DNA from: Thioalkalivibrio sp. ALJ7
Lineage (GTDB): Bacteria > Pseudomonadota > Gammaproteobacteria > Ectothiorhodospirales > Ectothiorhodospiraceae
Length of the DNA: 64,000 nucleotides
Direction of reading: 5' to 3'
Assembly: GCF_000376865.1 (NCBI RefSeq)
Contig: NZ_AQXQ01000012.1
Coordinates: 682,001 to 746,000 of the forward strand
The translations under genes and the position numbers were made by a program. The notes beneath the pieces were generated by a model. It made no database searches, was not told where the DNA came from, and worked only from the letters and a program-made list of their open reading frames with translations. Of the stretch, positions 1 through 8,270 are shown in pieces. Within the stretch, counting starts at the first letter, position 1; each line of letters opens with the position of its first letter.

Positions 1-747
1 TACCCCAAGTGCGGAAGGACCTGGCTCGTGCTGCTGATCGGCAAGTCCCTGCAACTGCACTACGGCCTGAAAAACCGCAACCTGCTCAAGTTGCGCGCCT
101 TTACCCGGCCCTGGCGGGACATCCCGTACATCCTGCAGCACCATGATGGAGGTCCCGAGTTCCTGCTTCCCGAGGAACTCAAGACGGACAAGTCCGCCTA
201 TCGTGGCCGCAAGGTCGTGTTCATGGTCCGCGACCCGCGCGATGTGCTGGTTTCCTCCTACTTTCAGAAGACCCGACGCAACCGGAACTACGAAGGCAGC
301 ATGGACCAATACGTGCACGAACGGCGTGGCAGCATCGAAACCATCGTGACGTTCTACAACATCTGGGCGCGCAATCGCGAAGTGCCGCGTGACTTCCTGA
401 TCATCCGCTATGAAGACCTACATGCGGATACCCCAGGCGAGTTGCGGCGCGTACTCGATTTCATTGGGCTGGACGCGATCGCCGACCCCACCCTCCAGGA
501 GGCCGTGGATTTCTGCCGTTTCGACAACATGCGCAAGCTGGAATCAAGAAATGCCCTGGGCACCAGCGCACTGTCAGCACGCGACCAGGACGACCAGGAC
601 AGCTTCAAGACCCGGCGTGGCGAAGTCGGCGGCTACCACGAACATCTGCACGGCGAGGCCCTGGAACACGTCAACGCGATCATCCGGACACGCCTGGACC
701 CTCTCTTCGCGAACTATATCAAGCCCGCACACGAGGACCGCGCATGA
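1..747 (+). CDS. Sulfotransferase (5' end outside window)
   Basis: Predicted PAPS-dependent sulfotransferase of the Sulfotransfer_1 type. The reading frame is open from base 1 and starts inside the 5'-phosphosulfate-binding loop (YPKCGRTW, first 8 visible residues), so only a short N-terminus is missing. The 3'-phosphate-binding motif VRDPRDVLVSSY lies at visible residues 76-87, and 248 residues are visible. It is followed after 40 bp by a second sulfotransferase on the same strand and lies in a glycan locus with glycosyltransferases, so an extracellular polysaccharide or LPS acceptor is likely. The Cys in the usual YPKSGTTW loop is a small departure from consensus. Family assignment is secure; the acceptor is unknown. 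Confidence 0.85.
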   Translation, partial: YPKCGRTWLVLLIGKSLQLHYGLKNRNLLKLRAFTRPWRDIPYILQHHDGGPEFLLPEELKTDKSAYRGRKVVFMVRDPRDVLVSSYFQKTRRNRNYEGSMDQYVHERRGSIETIVTFYNIWARNREVPRDFLIIRYEDLHADTPGELRRVLDFIGLDAIADPTLQEAVDFCRFDNMRKLESRNALGTSALSARDQDDQDSFKTRRGEVGGYHEHLHGEALEHVNAIIRTRLDPLFANYIKPAHEDRA

Positions 748-787
748 TGCTCCGCGCCAGCGGCCCCTGCCCGGCAAGGAGATCGCA

Positions 788-1693
788 ATGTCGCGTCCTC
801 CGGTAATCATCATCGGCATGCACCGCTCGGGCACCAGCCTGCTGACACGGGTGCTGCAACAGGCCGGGTTCTTCATGGGAACAGGCGCCAGCCGCAACGA
901 AGAGGCGGCCTTCACCAATGCGGTCAACGCATGGCTATTCCGCGAGGCCTCCGCCACCTGGGATCGGCCGGAATCCGTGGATTGGCTACTCGCGGACGAG
1001 GCCCTGAGACCCTGGCTGCTGGACTACATGCGCGACATGATCGAGGGCCCTGCCAGCCTGCGCTTCCTGGGTATTCGGCGGGGTTTGCGCGGCTGGGGGC
1101 TCGCCAAACAATCGACCCCCTGGGGCTGGAAGGACCCTCGCAACACGTTCACGCTGCCCTTGTGGCTGGAGCTCTTTCCCGACGCCCGGGTCCTCCATAT
1201 CGTGCGCCATGGCGCGGATGTCGCCGCGAGCCTGCGCAGCCGCCGTAGCGAAGTGTTCGACCAGCGCCGCGCGCGTTATCGGAAATACCGACCGGCACAC
1301 CGACTGGACCCTTTCGCTCCCCGGCGCCGGGGCTTCGCTCCCCAGGTTCGTTGCGGCACACTGGAGGGTGGGCTGGAGTTGTGGGCCCAATACGTCGCAA
1401 GGGCACGGCAGCATGTGCGGGCCCTGGACGAACGAGCTCTGGAGATTTCCTACGAGTCACTGCTCGCCGCACCAAAGGACACCCTCGATCAGGCCTTGCA
1501 GTTTTGCGACTGCCCCCTGGATACCGAACGACTGGCCATGACCGCCGCAACGTTTCGCCCGGACCGGGCCCATGCCTGGCACCGGGACCCGGAACTGCGT
1601 GCATTCGCCGAACGGCACCACAAAACACTGCAAGCCCAGGGATATGACGCTCACCCGCCGACGAGCCCGATTCCGGCGCCGCTCAGTCCGTGA
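788..1693 (+). CDS. Sulfotransferase family protein
   Basis: A 301-residue predicted sulfotransferase. The 5'-PSB loop GMHRSGTS is at residues 10-17 and the 3'-PB motif IVRHGADVAASL at 138-149; an internal GWKDPRNTF segment (113-121) is typical of the Sulfotransfer_3-like group. The ATG at 788 was chosen because it sits just before the first beta strand (VIIIGMHRSG) and has an AGGAGA ribosome site a few bases upstream; the frame is open further upstream but overlaps the previous gene. The 3' end overlaps the convergent sulfotransferase by 11 bp. It belongs to a different subfamily from its neighbour, so the two probably sulfate different positions. The acceptor cannot be told from sequence. 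Confidence 0.85.
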   Translation: MSRPPVIIIGMHRSGTSLLTRVLQQAGFFMGTGASRNEEAAFTNAVNAWLFREASATWDRPESVDWLLADEALRPWLLDYMRDMIEGPASLRFLGIRRGLRGWGLAKQSTPWGWKDPRNTFTLPLWLELFPDARVLHIVRHGADVAASLRSRRSEVFDQRRARYRKYRPAHRLDPFAPRRRGFAPQVRCGTLEGGLELWAQYVARARQHVRALDERALEISYESLLAAPKDTLDQALQFCDCPLDTERLAMTAATFRPDRAHAWHRDPELRAFAERHHKTLQAQGYDAHPPTSPIPAPLSP

Positions 1694-2432
1694 ACGAATA
1701 CTTGAAGTACTCGATCTCCCGACCGAACAGTTGCTGGACTTTCTCCTTCTCCTCCTCCTCCCCGTAATACTCCTGCCACGGCTTGGGATAGGCACGGCGC
1801 TTCTCCGATGCCAGGGCATCCACGCCTTCGACGCCGGCTAGAGACAACGCACGCTGGAAATCGGCCTCGAGGTTCTCGAAGCGCCCGACAAAATCGACAG
1901 CGACTTCGTCATCAATGGTGTACATCGGCCAGTTGTCATGCTTTTGCCGACCCGACCGGGCCTCCGCAAGGAGCTCGTCGAGAAATCCGTCGAAACTGGG
2001 AGGCGCATCCTCCTTGCGTGTGCGGTAGAGATAGTCCGATACAGCCCGCTCATAGGGATTGCGCACAAAACAAAACTTGAAGTACTCATGCCAGGCACCC
2101 GGCATGGCATCGCGCACCTCGACTGCGGGAGGATGCGCGGAGGAAGACAGTCCGAACTCCCGCTTGAAACGCTTCTTCACTGCCTTGTTCAGCGCAGACG
2201 CCCACCCCCGGCGCTTGAGCATTGCACTCCAGAGTTCGGAGACCCCCAGTGGCGTCAACAGCTGACGCCGCGCCCAGGGTTGCATGGGGCCTCCCGCCTG
2301 CAGGCTTTCATGGACACTGCCCAGCATCACATCGCCCCGTCCCATATGGGGCGAGAGCGCCACCTTCATCGAACTGCCGGCGACCTTACGGCAATGGATA
2401 AAGATGAAACGATGCTGATGACTAATGATCAT
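1683..2432 (-). CDS. Sulfotransferase (Sulfotransfer_2-like)
   Basis: A 249-residue protein with the layout of Golgi-type carbohydrate sulfotransferases (Sulfotransfer_2). An N-terminal strand leads into CRKVAGSS (14-21, 5'-PSB loop) and a 3'-PB motif FVRNPYERAVSDY occurs near residues 122-134. The start has the usual short strand (MIISHQHRFIFIH) before the loop, so the ATG at 2432 is credible. It is transcribed with the glycosyltransferase gene at 2487 just upstream on the same strand. There is no signal peptide or membrane segment, so sulfation would occur on the cytoplasmic side before glycan export. The substrate is unknown. Confidence 0.85.
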   Translation of the reverse strand: MIISHQHRFIFIHCRKVAGSSMKVALSPHMGRGDVMLGSVHESLQAGGPMQPWARRQLLTPLGVSELWSAMLKRRGWASALNKAVKKRFKREFGLSSSAHPPAVEVRDAMPGAWHEYFKFCFVRNPYERAVSDYLYRTRKEDAPPSFDGFLDELLAEARSGRQKHDNWPMYTIDDEVAVDFVGRFENLEADFQRALSLAGVEGVDALASEKRRAYPKPWQEYYGEEEEKEKVQQLFGREIEYFKYSFTD

Positions 2433-2486
2433 TTCTGTCTTCCTCCATGTGAACGGCCTGGCTCAGCGCGCACGGGTCCGCTGACT

Positions 2487-3581
2487 TCATGCCGTCTTGA
2501 GCCCCATTACCTGCAGGTACTGCAGCGCGACCCGATCGCTGCGAAACCGCTCCATGCCATCACGCAACGCCGCGTCCGCCGGTGGGGCACCGAGGGTCGC
2601 CTCCATCGCTTCACTCAATGCCCCAGGATCACCCACTGGCACCAGACGCCCCACGCGCCCATCCTGAAGGATCTCCCGCGGGCCGGACGGGCAGTCCGTA
2701 GCTACCACCGGGGCGCCCGCCGCCAATGCCTCGACGATCACGTTGCCCAAACCCTCGTAGCGGGACGACAACACGAACAACGCCGCACGGGCAAAGTACG
2801 GGATGGGGTCGGGAACATAGCCGGTCAAATCCACGTCTTCCGCCACGCCGAACGCCTGGGCCCGCTGTTGCAGCGAATCCCGCAGCGGGCCATCCCCCAG
2901 GATGACCAGGCGCGCCGATTGTCGCATCCGCAGCCGAGCAAAGGCCTCGATCAACGTGGCAAAGTCCTTCTGCCCGGTCAGCCGCCCCGCGCCCACAATC
3001 ACGGGTGGCCCCCCTCCCTGAAACCAGGGATGGTCGACGGGCTGCGCGGCACGCCCCGGAATACAAGGCGTCACGGTCGGGTTGTAGATCACCCGGATCT
3101 TGCCCGGGTCCATACCAAAATTTGCGATCAGATCGTCCCGCACCCCCTCGGAGATCGCGATGACACAATCAGCCTGGCGATACAGCAGGCGCGCCGTCCA
3201 GCGCTTGAAGCGCCGCCGCAGTGTCTGACTTGGGGTATTGGTAATCTTCACGAATATCGGGACCGGGCATCCCGATATTCGGCGTGCGATCACGGCGACC
3301 TTGGCGGCATGATCCTTGGCGGTCAGCAGGGCTGCGGGAGGATCTTCCCGCAGCAGGCGCGTCAGCTTGCGCACGCTGTCCAGCTTGCCACCGCTGGCCA
3401 GATCGATCACCTCAACTTCGGGTGGGAGTTCGTCCGGATACGGGACGACGCCACCTCGCGTCAGGATGATCTGCGGCTGCACACCCTGCGCCAGAAACTC
3501 CCGGCACAGGATCAGCACCTTGCGCTCGATACCGCCCCACGCCTTGAAGGGCGAGAGGATTGCGACCCGGGGTTTTCCCAC
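2487..3581 (-). CDS. Glycosyltransferase, GT4 family
   Basis: A GT-B fold glycosyltransferase of about 364 residues. The N-terminal Rossmann domain begins VAILSPFKAWGGIERK. The C-terminal nucleotide-sugar domain has a VGAGRLTGQKDFATLIEAF strand-loop and the GT4 donor motif EGLGNVIVEALAAGAPVVA (an E-x7-E pair). Two tandem GTG codons (3584 and 3581) follow a GGAGG site; the second gives better spacing and is annotated here. A longer frame reaches 3806 but would overlap the divergent sulfotransferase start. It lies in a head-to-tail minus-strand pair with the sulfotransferase at 1683. Donor and acceptor sugars are unknown. Confidence 0.85.
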   Translation of the reverse strand: MGKPRVAILSPFKAWGGIERKVLILCREFLAQGVQPQIILTRGGVVPYPDELPPEVEVIDLASGGKLDSVRKLTRLLREDPPAALLTAKDHAAKVAVIARRISGCPVPIFVKITNTPSQTLRRRFKRWTARLLYRQADCVIAISEGVRDDLIANFGMDPGKIRVIYNPTVTPCIPGRAAQPVDHPWFQGGGPPVIVGAGRLTGQKDFATLIEAFARLRMRQSARLVILGDGPLRDSLQQRAQAFGVAEDVDLTGYVPDPIPYFARAALFVLSSRYEGLGNVIVEALAAGAPVVATDCPSGPREILQDGRVGRLVPVGDPGALSEAMEATLGAPPADAALRDGMERFRSDRVALQYLQVMGLKTA

Positions 3582-3702
3582 CACCTGCCCTCCATTCGAC
3601 GCGCCCGATGATAGCGCAGACGTCGGCAGGGCTTCAGGCGCGGCGAACTCGTCGGGCACCTCCAAGATGGTTCCGAACAAAGGCGTGCTATATTCGCGCG
3701 CT

Positions 3703-4455
3703 ATGCATGCCACACGGTTATTCAGCGAGTGGTTCAACCCGTTGCTGTCCCACCTGGACGGGCGGGTCCAGAAGCATCGCGTCAATCCCCGCATCCTGGT
3801 ATCCACGTCGCAACGCTTCGTGTTCTACCGGATCCCCAAGGCTGGGCACTCGACCGTCGGGAACACCCTTCTGCGCTATGACCCGTCGATCACGGACGAG
3901 CAGCGAGAAGCAGTTCAGGCCTCCGGGGACAAGATCGGCGTTTACCGCCACCCCCGCGAGATCGGCCTGCGCCGCAGCCGCGAGGCCTGGCGTAATTACT
4001 TCCTGTTCACCTTCGTGCGTAACCCGTTCCAGCGCACGCTGTCGGCCTATCTCGACAAGATCATGCGTGACCGGCCACCCGCTGCCAAGAATCTCGGTGC
4101 ATCGCCGGCGCAGGACGGCTCGACCCCGAGTTTTTTTGACTTCTTGGAACGACTGGAAAACGAGGCGCTTTACCGCGGCCCTCACTGGGCCCCACAGGTC
4201 AGTCTGCTACCCCGTGACCGCGGCCGCCTGGATTTCACCGGCCATCTCGAGCACATCGATCGGGACCTCCCGGCGCTGGTGCAAAGACTTTTCGGAGACG
4301 GATCGCTCGTGGAGATACACAACTGGGATCCTCACCGTACTGGATCCGCCAGCAAGCTGGCGGAGTACTACGATGGAGCCGCGGTCGACCGCGTCCGCTC
4401 ACTCTATCGCGAGGATTTCGACGCCTTCGGCTATTCGCTGGATCCGAGCGACTAA
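3703..4455 (+). CDS. Sulfotransferase (Sulfotransfer_2-like)
   Basis: A 250-residue predicted carbohydrate sulfotransferase. The 5'-PSB loop IPKAGHST is at residues 44-51 and the 3'-PB motif FVRNPFQRTLSAY at 104-116. About 40 residues precede the first strand, longer than in the sulfotransferase at 1683. The ATG at 3703 is used because the frame upstream runs over the divergent glycosyltransferase. It is a single-gene plus-strand unit between two minus-strand units, and a TATATT box (3689-3694) just upstream could be a -10 element, though it leaves almost no leader. Closest in layout to the sulfotransferase at 4469, suggesting a local duplication. Acceptor unknown. Confidence 0.85.
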   Translation: MHATRLFSEWFNPLLSHLDGRVQKHRVNPRILVSTSQRFVFYRIPKAGHSTVGNTLLRYDPSITDEQREAVQASGDKIGVYRHPREIGLRRSREAWRNYFLFTFVRNPFQRTLSAYLDKIMRDRPPAAKNLGASPAQDGSTPSFFDFLERLENEALYRGPHWAPQVSLLPRDRGRLDFTGHLEHIDRDLPALVQRLFGDGSLVEIHNWDPHRTGSASKLAEYYDGAAVDRVRSLYREDFDAFGYSLDPSD

Positions 4456-4468
4456 TGCGCAGCAGGTC

Positions 4469-5269
4469 TCAGGGCCGCCAGTCCGGATCGTACCTGCCCA
4501 CCGCAAAGTCCTCCCGGTAAAGGGTCGCCACCCGCGAGTAAAGCGATTCGTCGTAGAACGACTCGAGCCGACGGGTCGCGCCCTGGACCTTCCCTTGGTA
4601 GCGACGCTCCAGGGCATGAGGCTTGCTCAAATCCAGTGAAGCAGGCAGGGACACACCAATCTCCGCGCACACCCGACTCAAGTCGTCCCGCAGATTCTCC
4701 AGCTGACCGATCTGGTCAAACTGATCCGGAGGCGCCATCAACAGATGGCACTGCGGCCAGAAATGCTTGTTCGCCCTCAGCCCGCCCGACTCGAGAAATC
4801 GGACAAAATCCGAAAATCCGGCCATATCCTGCTGCCCGGCCCCGGGGAAATGAGAATATCGCCGCTTCGCGGACGCCACCTTGTCCAGAAATGCTGAAAG
4901 GCAGCGAGCGTAAGGGTTTCGGAAGACGGTGAAGCGATAGTAGTGACGTGCCGCAAAGAGCTCTCGCAGCGACAGCTCATCCAGTCGCTTGCCTGCAGAC
5001 CGCGCATTCTTCAATTCCGACCGATAGTCCGCCCGCGTCATCGTCGAAACCGCTCCAGCGTCACTATCGCCACCACCAAACACCAGTTCGTTCAGGTAGA
5101 GCGAAATACTGGAGTTGCCCGATTTCTTGATCCGGTTGTAGATCAACCGCAGATCGGGGTAGACATGAGCCCGATCCATGGTGACGGCGCGCAATCCCTG
5201 TGTGCCCGTCAGCAACGCAACTCGGGAACGGGTCAACTGTTTTCGAAAACTCGGCGCGTTCTTTGCCAT
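4469..5269 (-). CDS. Sulfotransferase (Sulfotransfer_2-like)
   Basis: A 266-residue predicted sulfotransferase, convergent with its neighbour at 3703. The 5'-PSB loop IKKSGNSS is at residues 47-54 (reading from ATG 5269) and the 3'-PB motif VFRNPYARCLSAF at 115-127. A TTG codon six codons upstream (5287) is an alternative start; the ATG gives MAKNAPSF. It is the fourth Sulfotransfer_2-type or related enzyme in 5 kb and probably acts on the same glycan. No membrane segment is visible. The next minus-strand gene upstream (P-loop ATPase) is 98 bp away. Confidence 0.83.
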   Translation of the reverse strand: MAKNAPSFRKQLTRSRVALLTGTQGLRAVTMDRAHVYPDLRLIYNRIKKSGNSSISLYLNELVFGGGDSDAGAVSTMTRADYRSELKNARSAGKRLDELSLRELFAARHYYRFTVFRNPYARCLSAFLDKVASAKRRYSHFPGAGQQDMAGFSDFVRFLESGGLRANKHFWPQCHLLMAPPDQFDQIGQLENLRDDLSRVCAEIGVSLPASLDLSKPHALERRYQGKVQGATRRLESFYDESLYSRVATLYREDFAVGRYDPDWRP

Positions 5270-5367
5270 GGCGAGTAATGTTCTCAATTCTGGTCGTCAT
5301 TCGGCCGCGCCCGAGGCGTGCCCTCATGGCGTCCGTCCTTGGCCATAGGAACTGCCCGTCCCATGGG

Positions 5368-6117
5368 CTACTGTCGCAGCTTCATCAGGTTGTCCACGAG
5401 ATCGCGGGCTGACTTTTCAGGCGGCTCACGGGCATCCAGCTGCACAATCGGGATACCCCGGCCAGCGCAGATGCTCGCCGCCGTCTCGGTCATCTCGATC
5501 GCCGGCTCGACCATCTCGTGGAAGCGAGTCACATTCGGGTTGCGCTGGCGCAGGCGCTCATTGATGGCCTCGGGCGGGGCCGTCAACAGAACAAGCGCCT
5601 GGGGGGCCGGCATGCATTCCAGATAGGCCTGCACCTGCTCCCGTGGCGCCCCCAGTCCCAGACTGATCGCGCGCTGCGCCAACCCTTCGTCGAACGGAAT
5701 CCAGGCGTTCCCCGGTAGCCGATCCGTCGCGCTCGCTAGTGCCACGCTGCCGATAAAGCTTTGCATCCGCTCCAGCGTCAGCGCTTCGCTTTCACTCGGC
5801 TCACCGCCCCGGGTGAGCGCCAGGCGCAGGAACTCCGGCCAAGGTGCGTCGGCCTCCCGCAGGGACCTGAATTCGTGGCGCACCATCTCCTTTTCGAGCT
5901 TGGCGCGCATCCAGCGCTGCAGACCCTTGCGGGCATACAGGGCCGTCTCAATACGGCGCCGCAACGCACCGGTAGCCTGGCGTTCATGGGCCGCCCATAG
6001 CGGAAGCCAGCGCGGCGATGCACTCAGGACACCCCGGCGCTTCCATTCCGCCTGAAGCGGTCCGAGCAATGTGGTCTTGCCCACCCCCGGAGGCCCCATC
6101 AGCTCCAGTCGCCGCAT
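5368..6117 (-). CDS. P-loop NTPase of the glycan locus, function unknown
   Basis: A 249-residue protein starting almost directly with a Walker A loop, GPPGVGKTT at residues 8-16. A candidate Walker B-like strand ALVLLTAPPEAINERL lies in the C-terminal third and resembles the lid/R-x-R region of nucleoside-monophosphate and small-molecule kinases. It follows the kinase gene at 6121 with only 3 bp between them, so the two are surely co-transcribed. In this context it could phosphorylate a sugar or lipid precursor or act as a regulatory ATPase, but neither is shown. It is not an obvious APS kinase: the family's conserved segments were not recognised. Confidence 0.7.
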   Translation of the reverse strand: MRRLELMGPPGVGKTTLLGPLQAEWKRRGVLSASPRWLPLWAAHERQATGALRRRIETALYARKGLQRWMRAKLEKEMVRHEFRSLREADAPWPEFLRLALTRGGEPSESEALTLERMQSFIGSVALASATDRLPGNAWIPFDEGLAQRAISLGLGAPREQVQAYLECMPAPQALVLLTAPPEAINERLRQRNPNVTRFHEMVEPAIEMTETAASICAGRGIPIVQLDAREPPEKSARDLVDNLMKLRQ

Positions 6118-6120
6118 CGG

Positions 6121-7137
6121 TTACCCCACCTCGCAAGCATGTCGCAGTTTCTCGCTGGCACCCACCAGTTTTTCCCGGCGCTTGTCCGAGTCCGCGCTCG
6201 CGAACTGGGGGCGGAAGGCATGCGCGAGGGCCATCGAAAGCAGTGCCGCGACACGGTGATCGGGATACCATTCGCGGCCGGCCGAACGCCACAACGAGGA
6301 CAGCTCCGTATCGTATTTGCCGCGCAGATAGTCCGAACGCAGGGTCTCGTTCACCGGGGCCGTCCCGCGCAGGAGCGAAAGTGCGTCATAGAAGAAGGGC
6401 AGCGATTGCACCCGCTCCAGATCGATCAACACGACACGACCATCGGCGCGCACAAACACATTTCCGTTATGGCAGTCCCCATGGCATTCAAGAACGGGCG
6501 CTCCACGCAGGCACTGCTCGATCCCCATTTCGTGCTGACTCAACGCCCTGTGCAACCAGCCAGGAAGGCGCCACTGCCGAACCTCGCTCCATACCCGGCC
6601 CAGATCAAAGTGCCCATCGCAATACTGTACGTGGTGCTCGCAACTGGCGAGGAGCTGGCGAAAGGCCGGATCCCACTGATCGGCATCCGCGTCGCGAATG
6701 GGCACGCCGTCGACAAAGGATTCTCGAACGGCGAACGCCCCGAAAATCGCCACGGTGGCCGGATTGATTTCGGGGCAAGTATAGGATTGCGCCAGCCACT
6801 GCGCATGGCGAAGCAGCTTGTCGGTCTGTCCCGGGCGATTCGTCACCCGCAACATCCAGCGCCGACCTCGATCCACCAGCAAGGTCCAGTCGCTACGAGC
6901 GATCAGGGTGTCGCAAGAGGCCGAATCCAATCCCATCGACTCGCCGCACCGGACTTCGCGCGCCCCTCCGGAAGTCCGAAGCAGACGCTTCTGGTAAGCA
7001 TCCGGATGGGCCCCAGCGGCTGGGGAGTAGGCCACACCACCCGATATCCGCCATTCCCCCTGAACCAGTTCGCGCTCGGCCCAGTGCAACTGTTGCCGCG
7101 TCTGTCGACCCTGCTTCCAGCGCGCAAAGACTCCCAT
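6121..7137 (-). CDS. Phosphotransferase of kinase fold (APH/LPS-kinase-like)
   Basis: A 338-residue protein with an aminoglycoside-phosphotransferase or LPS-kinase type catalytic core. The Brenner motif HGDCHNGN is at 219-226 and the metal-binding strand LIDLE at 237-241; upstream strands (WTLLVDRGRRWMLRV) fit an N-lobe. The ATG at 7137 overlaps the stop of the upstream glycosyltransferase as TGATG, and the P-loop gene follows 3 bp downstream, giving a three-gene translationally linked unit. The likely role is ATP-dependent phosphorylation of a glycan (for example core heptose or Kdo), inferred from context. Antibiotic resistance is unlikely given the neighbours. Confidence 0.75.
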   Translation of the reverse strand: MGVFARWKQGRQTRQQLHWAERELVQGEWRISGGVAYSPAAGAHPDAYQKRLLRTSGGAREVRCGESMGLDSASCDTLIARSDWTLLVDRGRRWMLRVTNRPGQTDKLLRHAQWLAQSYTCPEINPATVAIFGAFAVRESFVDGVPIRDADADQWDPAFRQLLASCEHHVQYCDGHFDLGRVWSEVRQWRLPGWLHRALSQHEMGIEQCLRGAPVLECHGDCHNGNVFVRADGRVVLIDLERVQSLPFFYDALSLLRGTAPVNETLRSDYLRGKYDTELSSLWRSAGREWYPDHRVAALLSMALAHAFRPQFASADSDKRREKLVGASEKLRHACEVG

Positions 7138-8264
7138 CAACGCGACACCCCCCTTTTTTGGGATTCCAAACCAAAGAAGTCCAGATACGCGCGCGATGCC
7201 GTTTCCACTAGGAAGGGGCGTACGGCCTCCTCCTGCTCGAACACAGGGGCTTCGCCCCGTAGCGTCTGATCGATGGCACAGGCCAGGGCCTGCGGGTCCT
7301 GCATCGGCACCAGGAGGCCGTAGCGGCCGTGGGCAAGGATCTCGCGCGGGCCACTGGGGCAGTCCGTCGAGACCACGGGAACACCGAGCCCCAGGGCCTC
7401 CATGACCACATTCACCAGCCCCTCCCATCGCGAGGACAGGGCAAAGACGTCCGAACGCGCCATCCACGCATAGGGGTTTGAGACGAACCCCGGCAAGTCC
7501 ATGTCGTTTTCAATACCCAGCTCTTTCGCCAACGCGCGCAGAGCCCCTTCCTCGCGTCCCTTGCCCACAATGATCAATCGCGCCTCGCGGCGTTCCCGCA
7601 GACGCGCAAACGCGCGCAACAGGGTCGGGTAATCCTTTTGTGGCACCAGACGGCCGGCCGACAGGATGACGGGGCAAGTCTTGTCCGTTAACCAGGGGTG
7701 GTCCACCGGTTCGCTGGCCCGATCAAGCGTTCCCTGGGCCACCGATCCGCTATAGATGCGCTGCACGGTCACGCCCTTCAGACCCACCGTATCCACCAGG
7801 TCGTCGCGCACCCCGTCGGAGACCGCAATCACGCCGTCCGAACGCGGATACCACCGGCGAATTTGGCGAAACTTCTGCTCTCGCCGCCGGGGTTCAGCGG
7901 CGAGCTTTTCCGATTCGCCAAAGGTATTGGGCACACTCAGAAATCGCCTGGCACCAGTTTCCGGGAGCATCCCGACCTGGGCCAGGATCATGTTGGTAAT
8001 GTGGTTAACCGACAGGATAATCTGAGGTTGGCGCCGTCGCAGGTAACGCCACAAGGCCCAGGTCGTGGCAAGCTTGCCGCGGGTTCCAAGATGCACACAT
8101 GCAACCGAGGAAGGCATTTCGTCGGGGTAGAACATCTCGCCATCACGAAAGGTCACCAGTTCCACCGACCAGCCGTCGCGGGTCCAGACGTGGATCTGGT
8201 TCATCAGCCGACGATACGTCCCACCCCAGGGGCGAAACATGCCGAACAGGACGATATCCGGCAC
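7137..8264 (-). CDS. Glycosyltransferase, GT4 family
   Basis: A 375-residue GT-B glycosyltransferase. The N-terminus MPDIVLFGMFRPWGGTYRRL is a typical first Rossmann strand and glycine loop. The C-terminal domain has LSAGRLVPQKDYPTLLRAF and the donor-site motif EGLVNVVMEALGLGVPVVS. It is similar in plan to the glycosyltransferases at 2487 and 10665, including the shared segment DCPSGPREIL, so these are probably paralogues adding successive sugars. It lies 6 bp downstream of the O-antigen-ligase-like gene and overlaps the following kinase by one base, forming one operon. Confidence 0.87.
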   Translation of the reverse strand: MPDIVLFGMFRPWGGTYRRLMNQIHVWTRDGWSVELVTFRDGEMFYPDEMPSSVACVHLGTRGKLATTWALWRYLRRRQPQIILSVNHITNMILAQVGMLPETGARRFLSVPNTFGESEKLAAEPRRREQKFRQIRRWYPRSDGVIAVSDGVRDDLVDTVGLKGVTVQRIYSGSVAQGTLDRASEPVDHPWLTDKTCPVILSAGRLVPQKDYPTLLRAFARLRERREARLIIVGKGREEGALRALAKELGIENDMDLPGFVSNPYAWMARSDVFALSSRWEGLVNVVMEALGLGVPVVSTDCPSGPREILAHGRYGLLVPMQDPQALACAIDQTLRGEAPVFEQEEAVRPFLVETASRAYLDFFGLESQKRGVSR

Positions 8265-8270
8265 GTCGAT

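Noticed and set aside
1938-3611. 557-codon plus-strand frame opposite a sulfotransferase and glycosyltransferase
   Set aside because: No recognisable domain; both opposite-strand genes have full family motifs. High GC creates such shadow frames.
6018-6767. Long plus-strand open frame opposite the P-loop and kinase genes
   Set aside because: Arg/Pro/Ala-rich translation without domains; it is the complement of well-supported genes.
6121-7137. Aminoglycoside resistance gene
   Set aside because: Only the kinase fold is shared; the operon is a glycan-synthesis unit.
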